Shown one piece after another: positions 17,889 through 26,485 of a stretch of 64,000 nucleotides of DNA. The notes under the pieces were generated by a model. It was not told the DNA's origin. It did not search any database and was given only the letters and a program-made list of their open reading frames with translations. Each line of letters opens with the position of its first letter. The first letter of the stretch is position 1. A program made the position numbers and the translations under genes. The stretch is from a bacterium (GTDB lineage Bacteria > Vulcanimicrobiota > Vulcanimicrobiia > Vulcanimicrobiales > Vulcanimicrobiaceae): contig JAJYRH010000008.1 of the NCBI GenBank assembly GCA_021794205.1, positions 1 to 64,000 of the forward strand, in the 5' to 3' direction.

Positions 17889-18586
17889 GCCGCTCGTTTC
17901 ACATTTGGGACGTCGGAGAGAATGTGCCCGTCGCGGAAGGTGACGATTCGTTTGGCGAATGCCGCAATATCGGGTTCGTGGGTCACCAGCATAATCGTAA
18001 TATCTCGCGTCGCATTCAGATCGGAAAAAATACGCATGACGTCTCTCGAAGTCTTCGTATCGAGCGCGCCGGTCGGCTCGTCGGCGAGGATGAGGGCCGG
18101 GTCGTTTACCAGCGAGCGTGCGATCGCGATCCGCTGTTGCTGTCCGCCGGACATTTGATTCGGCATGTGGTCGGCGAGCGACTTGATGCCGACGATATCC
18201 ATTTTTTCCAGTGCGATATCGAGGCGACGGGCCTCGGGTACCCCCGCATAGACCATCGGCAATTCGACGTTTTCCAGCGCGCTCGTTCTCGGTAAGAGAT
18301 TGTAGGATTGAAAGACGAAGCCGAGGCGCCGGCTGCGAATATCGGCCCGTTCGTCGTCGGTAAGGGCGGCGACGTCGCGCCCCTCGAACGAATAACTGCC
18401 GGAGGTCGCTCGATCGAGCATGCCGACGATCTGCATGAAGGTCGATTTTCCCGAACCCGAAGGGCCCATAACGGCGATGAACTCGCCGCGCTCGATGGAG
18501 AGATCGACGCCGCCGAGTGCGACGACCTCGTCGTCACCCATCGGATAGATCTTGCGTAGATTTCGCACCTCGACGACGCCGCCCAT
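17885..18586 (-). CDS. MacB-like ABC transporter ATP-binding protein
   Basis: 233 residues, a complete LolD/MacB-type ATPase. Walker A GPSGSGKST, Q-loop VFQSYNLLPR, signature MSGGQQQR, Walker B ILADEPTGALD, and the switch His in LVTHE are all visible. It energises the downstream permease. Its ATG shares one base with the adaptor's stop (TAATG), and its own stop overlaps the permease start, so the three genes form a tightly coupled operon. Confidence 0.95.
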   Translation of the reverse strand: MGGVVEVRNLRKIYPMGDDEVVALGGVDLSIERGEFIAVMGPSGSGKSTFMQIVGMLDRATSGSYSFEGRDVAALTDDERADIRSRRLGFVFQSYNLLPRTSALENVELPMVYAGVPEARRLDIALEKMDIVGIKSLADHMPNQMSGGQQQRIAIARSLVNDPALILADEPTGALDTKTSRDVMRIFSDLNATRDITIMLVTHEPDIAAFAKRIVTFRDGHILSDVPNVKRAA

Positions 18587-20112
18587 TAGTGCATCACTCG
18601 CATAGCGCCGCTCACCGGCGAGCGGGCGGCGCCCTTGCGGACGCTCGGCGACGCGCCCGTCGCGGCGGTAATAGCTTCCTCGCCAGCGCGTAAGGTGTTG
18701 GGAGGGAGCGCGGTAACGGCGGCCTCAGTGCTCGTCGCGAGGACAACGTGCACCGCGACGTGCCGCGGCCGTCCGCCGGACAAGATGTAGAGCGAGCCGA
18801 GGGTTCCCGGTGTCGATGCAACGTCGCCGCTCCCGCTCGCGAGCCGGCCCCAGGGCGAGGACCCGTTCGCTGAGGCCGCGCCGGAGCTCGGCTTCCAGGA
18901 GAGAGCGGCGAGCGGAACCACCAACGCATTTTTTGCGCTTGCGATGTCGATGGTGGCGTTTGCCGTCATACCGGGAAGCAACGCTCCGTCGGGGTTGGGA
19001 ACGTCGACGACGACGTCGTAGGTCACCACGTTATCGAGCGTCTGCGGATTGATGCGAACCTGAGCGACGCGACCGTGGAAGGTACGCGATGGATAGGCGA
19101 GGACGGAGAACGCAACGGGGTTGCCGGCACGAACGTTGCCGATATCGGGTTCGCCGACGTTAATGTCGACTTCCATCTTTTTCAAGTTTTGCGCGATGGT
19201 GAAGAGCGTCGGCGTACTAAAGGATGCGGCGACGGTCTGCCCGACCGAGACCGATCGAGCGATGACGGTGCCGTCGACCGGCGACGTAATGACCGTATGC
19301 GAGAGATTCAAGCGGTCTTGTTGCACCGATGCTTGCGCTAATTGTACCGCAGCGGCGGCGGCCTGCGCGTTTGCGTTCTGCCCCTGCGCGGTCGACGAAC
19401 TCAACGCGATGCTGGCGCTACTCGCTTGGGCTTGCGCTCGTGCCTGCGCGAGGGCCGCCTGCCCCGCCGCCAGTGCGGCCTGGTCCTGTGCGGTCGTCGA
19501 GCGATCGGCGTCGAGCTGGCTCTGAGCGAGGTATCCCTGCGCGGAGAGCGAGGCATCGCGCTTCTCTTGCAGTTGCGCGAGGACGAGTGCCGACGCGGAT
19601 TTTGCAATGTTGGCCTGCGCGGCGCCGATCGCGGCATCCTGTGCGGCGTTATTCGCGGTGGCAATCGTTATGCTGCTGAGTCCGCCGGCCGCCGTCGAAC
19701 CCGCCGCCGCGGCCTGCGCCTCGGCCTGTGCGAGGCTCGCTTGTGCCTGGTCGAGTTGCGCCTGAAAGGTGCTCGGATCGATGCGTGCGAGAACTTCGCC
19801 CTTGCGCACCTTGCTATTGAAGTCGACATCGATCGATGCGATCGTTCCCGAAACCTGGGTGCCGACGGAGATGCTGTTCTGCGGATTCACCGTCCCCGAG
19901 GCCGTGACGCTCTGCGTGAGGGTTTGAACGACAACGGGCGCCGTAGCATAGGAAACCGCCGGGTGAGCCCGCTCGATGGCGAAGGCAACGACCAGCGCTA
20001 GAACGAGCAGCGCGGCGGCGCCTCCCAGAAGCAATTGCCGGCGCGGGATCCTCGGAACCCAACGGGCGAGCGCGTCGTACCCCCAGGGATGCGGCAGCGT
20101 GCTAGATGACAT
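18586..20112 (-). CDS. MacA/HlyD-like periplasmic adaptor
   Basis: 508 residues. A single membrane anchor (about residues 27-47) is followed by the biotinyl-lipoyl half GTQVSGTIASI, a long Ala/Gln-rich alpha-hairpin (about 110-275), the second lipoyl half ending near SPVDGTVIARSVSVGQ, and a beta-barrel domain. The alpha-hairpin is long and unusually Ala/Ser-rich. The C-terminal 80 residues form an extra Gly/Ser/Ala-rich extension. GGAGG lies 7 nt before the ATG. First gene of the efflux operon; it would bridge the permease to an outer-membrane channel. Confidence 0.9.
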   Translation of the reverse strand: MSSSTLPHPWGYDALARWVPRIPRRQLLLGGAAALLVLALVVAFAIERAHPAVSYATAPVVVQTLTQSVTASGTVNPQNSISVGTQVSGTIASIDVDFNSKVRKGEVLARIDPSTFQAQLDQAQASLAQAEAQAAAAGSTAAGGLSSITIATANNAAQDAAIGAAQANIAKSASALVLAQLQEKRDASLSAQGYLAQSQLDADRSTTAQDQAALAAGQAALAQARAQAQASSASIALSSSTAQGQNANAQAAAAAVQLAQASVQQDRLNLSHTVITSPVDGTVIARSVSVGQTVAASFSTPTLFTIAQNLKKMEVDINVGEPDIGNVRAGNPVAFSVLAYPSRTFHGRVAQVRINPQTLDNVVTYDVVVDVPNPDGALLPGMTANATIDIASAKNALVVPLAALSWKPSSGAASANGSSPWGRLASGSGDVASTPGTLGSLYILSGGRPRHVAVHVVLATSTEAAVTALPPNTLRAGEEAITAATGASPSVRKGAARSPVSGAMRVMH

Positions 20113-20204
20113 GGTCGATCCTCCATGCTCATTCTGACTGCATCGCCTGGTAAACCGTTGTGAAACCGGTGAGAATTACGTGAAAGGCATTGCGCGCCCG
20201 GCTT

Positions 20205-20777
20205 TTACCTGAGTAGGTGTTTGACCGCTCGCGCGAGCGCGGAGTAGGTTCGCTGACCGCTCTTGAGATAAACGATGTGCTTCGACCGGTCGATCATCGC
20301 GATCGTCGGGTACCCGCCTTGAAGATATAACTTGGAGATCGAAAGGCTCGGATCGTACATCGCAACGGGATAGCGCACGCCAAATCGGTCGATAAAGCCC
20401 TGGACGTCCTCCTGCGATGAGGCTCCCGTGCCGGTAATATCGGTCGTGCTTCCCGGTATGGCGATGAATGCAACCCGCTTGCCGTACCGCGTGTAGAGCC
20501 GATCGAGCACGCCGGTCTCGTACTGGCAGTGCGGGCACCACGTGGCGAAGACCTCGAGGAGTACCGGGCGTTTCACCGTCGCGAGATCGAAATCGCCCTG
20601 CGTCGTGGGCGTCGAGAAGGTCGGTGCGATCGATCCAACGCTGGCGGGCGCGACGATCGGCGCCGTCGATGCATTTTGCAACTGTTGCGTCGGCTGGAGT
20701 TTGACGACCAAGATCGCGACGATGGCGATAAGAACGAGCGCGACGATACTGAAGGTCAGAAGCGTGCGACGATTCAT
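20205..20777 (-). CDS. membrane-anchored TlpA-like thioredoxin
   Basis: 190 residues. N-terminal membrane anchor (about 6-26), then a thioredoxin fold with active-site WCPHC (Cys81, Cys84) and the cis-Pro loop QGGYPTI. Acts outside the cytoplasm as a thiol-disulfide reductase or oxidase. Its ATG overlaps the stop of the MauE/DoxX-like gene (ATGA), and such pairs (MauE-MauD style) handle electron transfer to extracytoplasmic disulfides. Partner proteins are not evident, though several exported Cys-containing proteins are coded in this window. Confidence 0.87.
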   Translation of the reverse strand: MNRRTLLTFSIVALVLIAIVAILVVKLQPTQQLQNASTAPIVAPASVGSIAPTFSTPTTQGDFDLATVKRPVLLEVFATWCPHCQYETGVLDRLYTRYGKRVAFIAIPGSTTDITGTGASSQEDVQGFIDRFGVRYPVAMYDPSLSISKLYLQGGYPTIAMIDRSKHIVYLKSGQRTYSALARAVKHLLR

Positions 20778-21220
20778 TTTGAAGAGATCCTCCGATCGAG
20801 AGCGAGCGAACCGGGTGCATAGATGGCGACGAGCGTCGCGCAAAGCGCGAGCGCGAAATCAAATGCCGCGTGCGGCCAATCGGCGGTAGCGCGATCGTTC
20901 GGACCGAAGCAACCACAATCGGGGGCGAGGCCGCGTAGCACTGCCGAGGCAACAGCAACGCCGTAGAGTGCGAATTGCAACGCCGCGAGAATAGCCGCCC
21001 AACGCGTGAAAAGGCCGATCGTGAGATAGAGGCCAACGAAGATCTCTACGAACGGTAAGGCGACGGCGAGCGGCGCGATGACTGTCGGCGGGAGCAGACG
21101 GAACGAGGCGATCGACGCCGCAAGGTCGAGCGAGTGGCCGACTTTCAGCGCTCCGGCGACGATCAGGAGCACTCCGAGTGCGATGCGAAGGATCGTGACG
21201 ACCGCTATGCGGATGTTCAT
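20774..21220 (-). CDS. MauE/DoxX-like membrane protein
   Basis: 148 residues with four hydrophobic segments. The start at 21220 (MNIRIAVVTILRIALG) gives the expected first helix. The CGCFGP motif in the third loop is the characteristic Cys pair of MauE/DoxX-like redox membrane proteins. It overlaps the thioredoxin gene, and together they would form a membrane-to-periplasm thiol relay similar to MauE-MauD or to CcdA-TlpA. Confidence 0.85.
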   Translation of the reverse strand: MNIRIAVVTILRIALGVLLIVAGALKVGHSLDLAASIASFRLLPPTVIAPLAVALPFVEIFVGLYLTIGLFTRWAAILAALQFALYGVAVASAVLRGLAPDCGCFGPNDRATADWPHAAFDFALALCATLVAIYAPGSLALDRRISSK

Positions 21221-21526
21221 TGTGGCTTTCGTTCGTGCCGTCGCATAAGGCGCCTGTAGCACGCGCGAAATATCTTTGATTCTTCTCAGCTTGCTCGAGA
21301 TATTCTCAAAAACCAGAGCGTTGGCGTGCGATCGGCACGCGAACCGGCGCTGCGCCCGCGACGAACGGTTCGCTCCCGCTCGATTGCGGCGCACCCGACG
21401 AGCGCTTAAGCGAGCGGCGAGGACCCTGACATTGCTTGTCCGAGCCGCGAGCGTCTAGCGAGAAGCGGTGCGGCGCATGTCGAGTGGGAGCGATGTCGGA
21501 CAATGCGCGGGCGCAGCGCTAACGCA
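21221..21526. other. 306-bp intergenic region
   Basis: Between the MauE-like start and the stop of the upstream small secreted protein gene. It should hold the promoter of the MauE-TlpA operon. I see no clear ORF with a ribosome-binding site, no tRNA and no strong terminator. A short dyad (CGCTAACGCATTAGCG) lies across the right-hand boundary and could help end the transcript from the right. Confidence 0.5.
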
Positions 21527-21868
21527 TTAGCGTCGCTGCGGCGAATTCGCGCAGCTGTAATCCAGGGCAACGTTGCAGACGACGAAATCGCGTCGTTGCG
21601 TTCGAGCGGTCAGCGAGATCGTTGCGCGTACCGTCGGTACGCCTTTCCCTCGGACGACGATGGTGTAACGGCCGGGACGCAAATCACGTAACACGTAGCG
21701 TCCGTCGGCATCGGTACGAACGGTCGTTCTCGTCGGGCCGATCGCCGAGACGCGAAGCCCGGCGAGGGACTGACCGGTCGTTTGGTCGGTAATGTGCCCC
21801 ACGAGCACTGCGAGAACCAGCGCCGCGAGCGACGCGAGAAAACGGTGGGGAAACGCACGGGTACTCAT
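21527..21868 (-). CDS. small secreted carboxypeptidase-regulatory-like protein
   Basis: 113 residues. Signal peptide (RFLASLAALVLAVLVGH), then one carboxypeptidase D regulatory-like beta-sandwich: ITDQTTGQSLAGLRV, TDADGRYVLRDLRPGRYTIVV. Such domains bind other proteins or surfaces; no enzyme domain is attached. Start at 21868 lies 10 bp after the LigD polymerase stop, with AGGTAG overlapping that stop, so it may be translated from the same mRNA. C-terminal tail has two Cys that could form a disulfide. Confidence 0.72.
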   Translation of the reverse strand: MSTRAFPHRFLASLAALVLAVLVGHITDQTTGQSLAGLRVSAIGPTRTTVRTDADGRYVLRDLRPGRYTIVVRGKGVPTVRATISLTARTQRRDFVVCNVALDYSCANSPQRR

Positions 21869-21878
21869 CGCCGTACGG

Positions 21879-22901
21879 CTACCTATCGATAATGGGCAAT
21901 TCCTGCGCGTCGCTTTCGAATGCCGCCCAGAGGTCGCCGTGGCGGCCGAGTCGCGCGCGAACGGCAGCGATATTATAACGCGCGAACGTCGCCGAGGGCT
22001 CCCCGCGCAGGCGCATGCCGGCAAACTCTTCTACTTCGCCCCAATAGAGCGGCGTCGAGACCGGTGCGCCGTCGCGCAATCGCACGGAATACGGAAGCAC
22101 GATCGTCTTTCCGCGCCCGATCTGCCGATAGTCGATATAAACCGCGCGTCGATCGCGTTCGTTCAAGGAGCGTTCGAGCGTCACATCCTTCGGGCGCTCG
22201 GCGGCGACGAGGCGCGCGATATCGAAGGTGAGCGATTTGACTGCCGCATAACTGCGCGCGCCCCTGAGAGGAGCGAGAACGTGGAGCCCGGTCGCCCCGG
22301 AGGTTTTCACGAGCGCCGTGAGCCCCGCGCTTTCGAGCTCTTTGCGAAGCGCGAGGGCGACGCGTGCGAGCGTGGCGAGGGAGCAAGTTTCACCGGGATC
22401 GAGATCGAAAAAAGCGAAATCCGGACGCGAGAGGCTGCCGACGCGCGAGATCCATCCGTGAAAGGCGATGGTGCCGAGGTTGACGAGATAGAGCAGCGTA
22501 GCGCGGTTCTCGCAGAGCGGATAGGTGACGCGCTTGCTCCCTCTGAGCGCCGGAAGCGCGATGCGACGCACCCATGCCGGGGAACCGCGGGGCGTCTGCT
22601 TTTCGATAAACCGCTCGCCGTCGATGCCGTCGGGAGCGCGCTCTAAGGTGAGCGGCCGACGCCGTCCGTGTGTGAGAAAATAGTCCGCGACCGTATCGTA
22701 GTAGGCGATCAACGCGCCCTTCGTAATTCCGTCGCGCGGGAAATAGAGCTTGGTGAGGTGCGAGAGCCCGAGCGTGCGATCGTCGACACGAATTTCGATT
22801 GGCGATTGCGTGGTCACGTCGCCCACCGAACGGGAAATTCGAACCTCATCGCGGCTGCCGATCTCCACGCGCGGAGATCGTGCAGAGCGCGCGAAAACCA
22901 T
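21879..22901 (-). CDS. LigD-type polymerase/primase (POL) domain protein
   Basis: Up to 340 residues; a stand-alone NHEJ polymerase of the archaeo-eukaryotic primase fold. Motifs present: LTKLYFPRDGITKG, PLTLERAPDGIDGE, the catalytic FDLDPGE, KTSGATGLHVLAPL, and VLPYSVRLRDGAPVSTPL. It would fill or extend broken DNA ends, usually with Ku and ligase. The start is unsure: ATG 22901 has little ribosome-binding sequence, and GTG codons near 22826 or 22817 are possible. The first 30 or so residues overlap the ligase remnant in another frame. Third in the order PE, ligase remnant, POL. Confidence 0.88.
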   Translation of the reverse strand: MVFARSARSPRVEIGSRDEVRISRSVGDVTTQSPIEIRVDDRTLGLSHLTKLYFPRDGITKGALIAYYDTVADYFLTHGRRRPLTLERAPDGIDGERFIEKQTPRGSPAWVRRIALPALRGSKRVTYPLCENRATLLYLVNLGTIAFHGWISRVGSLSRPDFAFFDLDPGETCSLATLARVALALRKELESAGLTALVKTSGATGLHVLAPLRGARSYAAVKSLTFDIARLVAAERPKDVTLERSLNERDRRAVYIDYRQIGRGKTIVLPYSVRLRDGAPVSTPLYWGEVEEFAGMRLRGEPSATFARYNIAAVRARLGRHGDLWAAFESDAQELPIIDR

Positions 22902-22998
22902 CCCACTTCGTTTCGAAGAGCCAATCGTCGTCGTCGAATGGGGCGTCGATGAGCGTCGCCAACATCGGCGAGCGGATCACCGGAAACGGATCGCTCAT
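22846..22998 (-). pseudogene. collapsed ATP-dependent DNA ligase (LigD LIG domain) remnant
   Basis: A 50-residue reading frame that starts as a LigD ligase domain (PMLATLIDAPFDDDDWLFE then TKWDGFRAL), including the motif I lysine KWDG, and then ends in a stop. Only about 195 bp separate the PE stop from the recognisable POL start, whereas a ligase domain needs about 900 bp. So most of the ligase was deleted, not merely frameshifted. Its ATG still overlaps the PE stop (ATGA), the scar of an intact operon. Confidence 0.7.
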
Positions 22999-23486
22999 AG
23001 CTCGTCGATCCGCCGTCCCGTCTTCACCGATGAGGGAAAATTCGCAGGGTCGAAGCGCGCGTCGGCTGCGTCGTCGCGGTCTTTCATAAGGAGCCAGGGT
23101 TCGTCGCTCTCGTTCGGGCGCCGGTGAATTTTGAGAAGCGTAAAACGACCGTGCAGCTTTTCTCCACGAAGATCGAACGTCAGTTTTCCTTTGGCGATCG
23201 CTTTGCTCGGGTCTTCGCCCGGGGTCGTGCGGTAGGTGCCGCGATCCCATACGATGACGCGCCCGGCGCCGTAATGACCGGCGGGAATGATCCCCTCAAA
23301 ATCGCGATACGAGAGCGGGTGGTTATCCACGTGGACGGCGAGGCGCGGCTTCCCAACGGCGAGCGAGGGGCCCTTGGGAATCGCCCACGAGGCCAATACG
23401 CCGTCGACTTCGAGGCGAAGATCGTAGTGAAGGTGAGATGCCTGATGCATCTGCACCACGAACCGATTTCGTTTGTGATTCGGCAT
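22995..23486 (-). CDS. LigD-type 3'-phosphoesterase (PE) domain protein
   Basis: 163 residues. Stand-alone LigD PE domain: VQMHQASHLHYDLRLE with the active-site histidines, WAIPKGPS, SYRDFEGIIPAGHYGAG and GRFTLLKIH. It trims 3'-phosphate or 3'-ribonucleotide ends before ligation. ATG 23486 is supported by GAGGGGGA 4-6 nt upstream. It begins an operon continuing into the ligase remnant and POL gene. No Ku gene is present in this window. Confidence 0.9.
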   Translation of the reverse strand: MPNHKRNRFVVQMHQASHLHYDLRLEVDGVLASWAIPKGPSLAVGKPRLAVHVDNHPLSYRDFEGIIPAGHYGAGRVIVWDRGTYRTTPGEDPSKAIAKGKLTFDLRGEKLHGRFTLLKIHRRPNESDEPWLLMKDRDDAADARFDPANFPSSVKTGRRIDEL

Positions 23487-23710
23487 CCGTTCCCCCTCAT
23501 GATCTGGACTCTCCGTTGATGCAAAATCGAAAAGAAACCGTGAGGAAGGCGCTTTCACAAGGGGCGCGCCCCTCGCGCATGCGTGGGTCGTGCGAGCCGG
23601 GCCCCCGTGGGCCGGTGCCCGGAATTATGTGGACGCGGCTCGCGGTCGCGCTGCCGTTCGGACTGGTCGGCGCCTATCTCGCTCGGAGATTGATGCCCTA
23701 GCGCCTGAGT

Positions 23711-24160
23711 TTAGGACGGGGTTCCCGCTTGGAGCCATCGCCAGTGCCGCGCGAAGATGATGCCCGCCAGGACGAGCATCGCTAGCGCTATCGTCATTCG
23801 TCGAATCGCCGCGTAGCGCGCGTTTGCAAGCATCGATGCGCGACGAGCGGCCGTAGGGATCGCCGCTTGCGGCATTATTCCGGACCCCATCGCTCCAGCG
23901 TGCATGGTTCCCGCGTGCATGGTTCCCGCGTGCATAGCACCGGTCGGCATCGTTCCGGGGCGTCCTCTCCACATCATGCCGCCGGGGAACGGCCCTCGCT
24001 CGATACGCATGGTGCGCGCCATAAACGGGTGAAACGACATCGGGTGGACGGCGACGAACGCACCGCCGATAAAGGCAGCGGTGCCGGCGAAAAAAACGAC
24101 GACCGCGATCAAGCAGACGGTGTATCCGTAGATGTTCGCGATGATGGGAATGCGTTGCAT
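23711..24160 (-). CDS. small membrane protein with Met/His-rich repeats
   Basis: 149 residues. Two hydrophobic segments (about 8-36 and 122-142) flank an extracytoplasmic loop rich in Met, His and Gly. Its centre repeats AMHAGTM-type pentads, coded by 15-bp DNA repeats (23898-23935). Met/His-rich loops often bind copper or silver ions, but no enzyme motif supports that here. AAAGGAGGG 4 nt before the ATG is a strong ribosome-binding site, so the gene is probably well translated. I do not recognise the family. Confidence 0.75.
   Translation of the reverse strand: MQRIPIIANIYGYTVCLIAVVVFFAGTAAFIGGAFVAVHPMSFHPFMARTMRIERGPFPGGMMWRGRPGTMPTGAMHAGTMHAGTMHAGAMGSGIMPQAAIPTAARRASMLANARYAAIRRMTIALAMLVLAGIIFARHWRWLQAGTPS
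23898..23935. repeat. 15-bp tandem repeat coding the Met/His pentads
   Basis: Units GCGTGCATGGTTCCC at 23898-23912 and 23913-23927, then a partial copy 23928-23935. Because 15 is a multiple of three, copy changes keep the reading frame and only lengthen or shorten the Met/His loop. Confidence 0.85.
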
Positions 24161-24268
24161 GGTGCCCTCCTTTGGAATCGACGGCGATAGCGTACGCTAC
24201 GGCTCTGAGAGCGCGCTGAACGATCTCGGACGAGGGAGGGGCGAGCGAGAGGCGGAAAAAGGCCCACC

Positions 24269-25585
24269 GTGAGCATGCATGTCGCCATCGTCGGCAGCGG
24301 GCCGTCGGGGCTCTATACCGCCGATGCACTAGCGCGCCTTTGGCCCGACGTCGAGATCGACGTCTTCGACCGTTTGCCGACACCCTACGGGCTCGTGCGC
24401 GGCGGCATCGCTCCCGATCACCAGAGTACCAAAGCCGTCGCGCGAGCCTTCGAACGCACACTCTCTCGGAGCGGGACCCGATTTCTCGGAAACGTTGAAA
24501 TCGGACGCGACCTGAGCTACGAGGAATTGAAAGCGGCGTACGATCTGGTCGTGTTCAGTATTGGAGCGGAGATCGATCGGCCGTTGGGAATTCCGGGCGA
24601 ACACCTTCGCGGCGTCTACGGTGCGGCCGCATTCGTGGGTTGGTATAACGGACATCCGCGACATCGAGATCTCGATCCATTGCTCGATGGGAAAGCCCTC
24701 GCCGTGATCGGTAACGGAAACGTCGCACTCGACGTCGTCCGCGTCCTCGCGAAAACGCTCGCCGAACTCGCCGACTCCGATATTTGCGCGCACGCGGCGG
24801 AGCGCATCGGCGCCGCCCACCTGCGAGACCTCTACCTTATCGGTCGTCGCGGTCCGGTCGAAGCGAGTTTTACGCCGATCGAACTCGCCGAACTCGGAGA
24901 GTTACAGCGCTGCGATATTATCGTCGATCCGGCCGCAGTCTCCGCCGAGGTCGGCCCCGAGGTGCCTGAAAAAGAAGTCAAAGTACGGCAACGGAATCTC
25001 GAGATTCTCCGATCGTTTGCAGCGCGCGTCGGCGATCCGAAACCGATGCGCGTTCATATTTTGTTTAATGCCGCGCCGGTTGCGGTGCTCGGCGAAGAGC
25101 GCGTTACCGGGCTGATGTTCGAACGGACGCGCGTCGTCGAAGGACGCGCCGAACCCACGGGCGAGCGTTTCGAACTCCCCGTCGACACCGCGATCGCTGC
25201 GATCGGATACCTCACCGGTCCGCTCCCGGGCGTTCCCTTCGATGAAAAGCGCGGCCGCTTCGCCAACGATGAAGGGGCGATCGAGCCGGGCGTCTACGCC
25301 GCGGGTTGGTGCAAGCACGGTCCGCGCGGCGTCGTCGGAACCAATCGCACCGATGCCGGCGTACTGGTCAAACGCATCGCCGAGGATTTTGCCGCCAATC
25401 CGCCTGCCGGCGGTAAGCCCGGCTCGCGCGAGATCGATCTGCTCCTGCGAAAACGCAACGTTCGCGTGGTGGAGTTTGCGGCGTGGAAGCGCATCGATGC
25501 CGCCGAGATCGCCCGAGCGCTTCCGCCGAAACCCCGCGAGAAATTCGTTACAGCCGAGGAGCTGCTTGCGGCTGCCGGCGATTGA
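24269..25585 (+). CDS. ferredoxin/adrenodoxin-NADP+ reductase (FprA-like)
   Basis: 438 residues. Opens with the FAD-binding VAIVGSGPSGLYTADAL and the family-typical FDRLPTPYGLVRGGIAPDHQ. The NADP-binding GNGNVALDVVRVL lies near residues 150-165. The C-terminal GWCKHGPRGVVGTNRTDA closes the FAD site. Length and motifs match FprA and mitochondrial adrenodoxin reductase, which pass electrons between NADPH and ferredoxin. GTG 24269 has AAGG 6 nt upstream; ATG 24275 is an alternative. No ferredoxin gene is adjacent. 38-bp overlap with the convergent unknown gene. Confidence 0.92.
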   Translation: MSMHVAIVGSGPSGLYTADALARLWPDVEIDVFDRLPTPYGLVRGGIAPDHQSTKAVARAFERTLSRSGTRFLGNVEIGRDLSYEELKAAYDLVVFSIGAEIDRPLGIPGEHLRGVYGAAAFVGWYNGHPRHRDLDPLLDGKALAVIGNGNVALDVVRVLAKTLAELADSDICAHAAERIGAAHLRDLYLIGRRGPVEASFTPIELAELGELQRCDIIVDPAAVSAEVGPEVPEKEVKVRQRNLEILRSFAARVGDPKPMRVHILFNAAPVAVLGEERVTGLMFERTRVVEGRAEPTGERFELPVDTAIAAIGYLTGPLPGVPFDEKRGRFANDEGAIEPGVYAAGWCKHGPRGVVGTNRTDAGVLVKRIAEDFAANPPAGGKPGSREIDLLLRKRNVRVVEFAAWKRIDAAEIARALPPKPREKFVTAEELLAAAGD

Positions 25586-26306
25586 CGACCCACCCGTTGA
25601 CGGCTTGAAGTGCCTGAAGGGCGTCGCGATAGAACGCATCGGCATACTGCGTGTGCCCTAGCGCGTAGGAGCGCTCGACGAGGTTGATTTCAGCGAGAAC
25701 GCGCCGCGCACCGACCGTGGTGGAGATCTCTCGAATGCGCTCGCAGTGCTCGGCGACCTCCTCGCGCACTCCGCGCCGCATCGCCGAACGTAGATCGAGA
25801 AATAGTCGCTGCAATTCGGGCAGCGCTCGATCCTTCACGAAGCCGTAGGCGGCATCGGCATCCCCGCGAAAACGCTCTACGAAGCGATGGATGTCCGCCG
25901 TGAAGAGGCGATGCGGCAGGACGCCGGTAACCGCTTGCGTGCGTTGGTAGGCGGAGGCGGCGCGCGAAATTTGAACGATGTGGCGGTCGATCGAACTTAT
26001 CGCTCGTTGTAACCGGTCCTCGATATCCTGCGCGAGCTCGAGTGCACTCTTCGTGTCTTTCGTATCGTAGAAACGTTTGACGTCGTTGATGAGCGGCGCC
26101 AGCGCCTGCGATCCGAGACTCTTCCCCTCATCCTCGATCGCGCGGCAGAGCGCATGAACGCGCGCTCCTTCGTGCCGGAGAATCGCGCGCTCGAGGTTCG
26201 CGACATCGGCTTTTATGAATGGAAGTTTGCGGTTCCGGGCGTCGACCGCTGCGTTGAGTTCGATCGTTTCGCGCTCGGCCTGGCTCTCGTCGGTCTGCTG
26301 GAACAT
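25548..26306 (-). CDS. uncharacterised mostly helical protein
   Basis: 252 residues, not recognised. Composition suggests an all-alpha soluble protein with charged amphipathic helices (for example the KRFYDTKDTKSALELAQDIE region), no signal peptide and no membrane segment. Start at 26306 (MFQQTDESQ) follows GAGGG; a longer reading would translate the upstream 21-bp repeats into RYAPPLA units and is unlikely. It is divergent from the BTAD regulator across a repeat-bearing intergenic region, which suggests it may be that regulator's target. Confidence 0.65.
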   Translation of the reverse strand: MFQQTDESQAERETIELNAAVDARNRKLPFIKADVANLERAILRHEGARVHALCRAIEDEGKSLGSQALAPLINDVKRFYDTKDTKSALELAQDIEDRLQRAISSIDRHIVQISRAASAYQRTQAVTGVLPHRLFTADIHRFVERFRGDADAAYGFVKDRALPELQRLFLDLRSAMRRGVREEVAEHCERIREISTTVGARRVLAEINLVERSYALGHTQYADAFYRDALQALQAVNGWVVNRRQPQAAPRL

Positions 26307-26364
26307 CACGATGGGTTCCCTCTGGTCGCTATCATGGGCGCACGGCGGATACGCGGGCGATCCG

Positions 26365-26440
26365 GGCGGCGCGTATCTCGCCAGCGGCGGCGCGTATCTC
26401 GCCAGCGGCGGCGCGTATCTCGCCAGTGGCGGCGCGTATC
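26365..26440. repeat. 21-bp tandem repeats in a divergent promoter region
   Basis: Units beginning GGCGGCGCGTATCTCGCCAG start at 26365, 26386 and 26407, with a partial fourth at 26428. The period is exactly 21 bp, two helical turns, so equivalent faces line up. Each unit contains GGCG...CGCC half-sites around CGTATCT. They lie between the start of the unknown gene (26306) and that of the BTAD regulator (26486), the right place for stacked operator sites. Confidence 0.85.
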
Positions 26441-26485
26441 GACCCTTCTGAGTGCTTCTCAAAAACGAGCGAAAGGAGGCGTTGA

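Noticed and set aside
23519-23701. Possible 60-residue plus-strand protein with a hydrophobic end
   Set aside because: No ribosome-binding site before any of its starts, odd Gly/Pro/Arg composition, and it lies in a gap where such frames arise by chance in GC-rich DNA.
23898-23935. CRISPR-like repeats
   Set aside because: This array, the 21-bp set at 26365 and the 30-bp set at 4261 are direct tandem repeats with no unique spacers, so none is a CRISPR.
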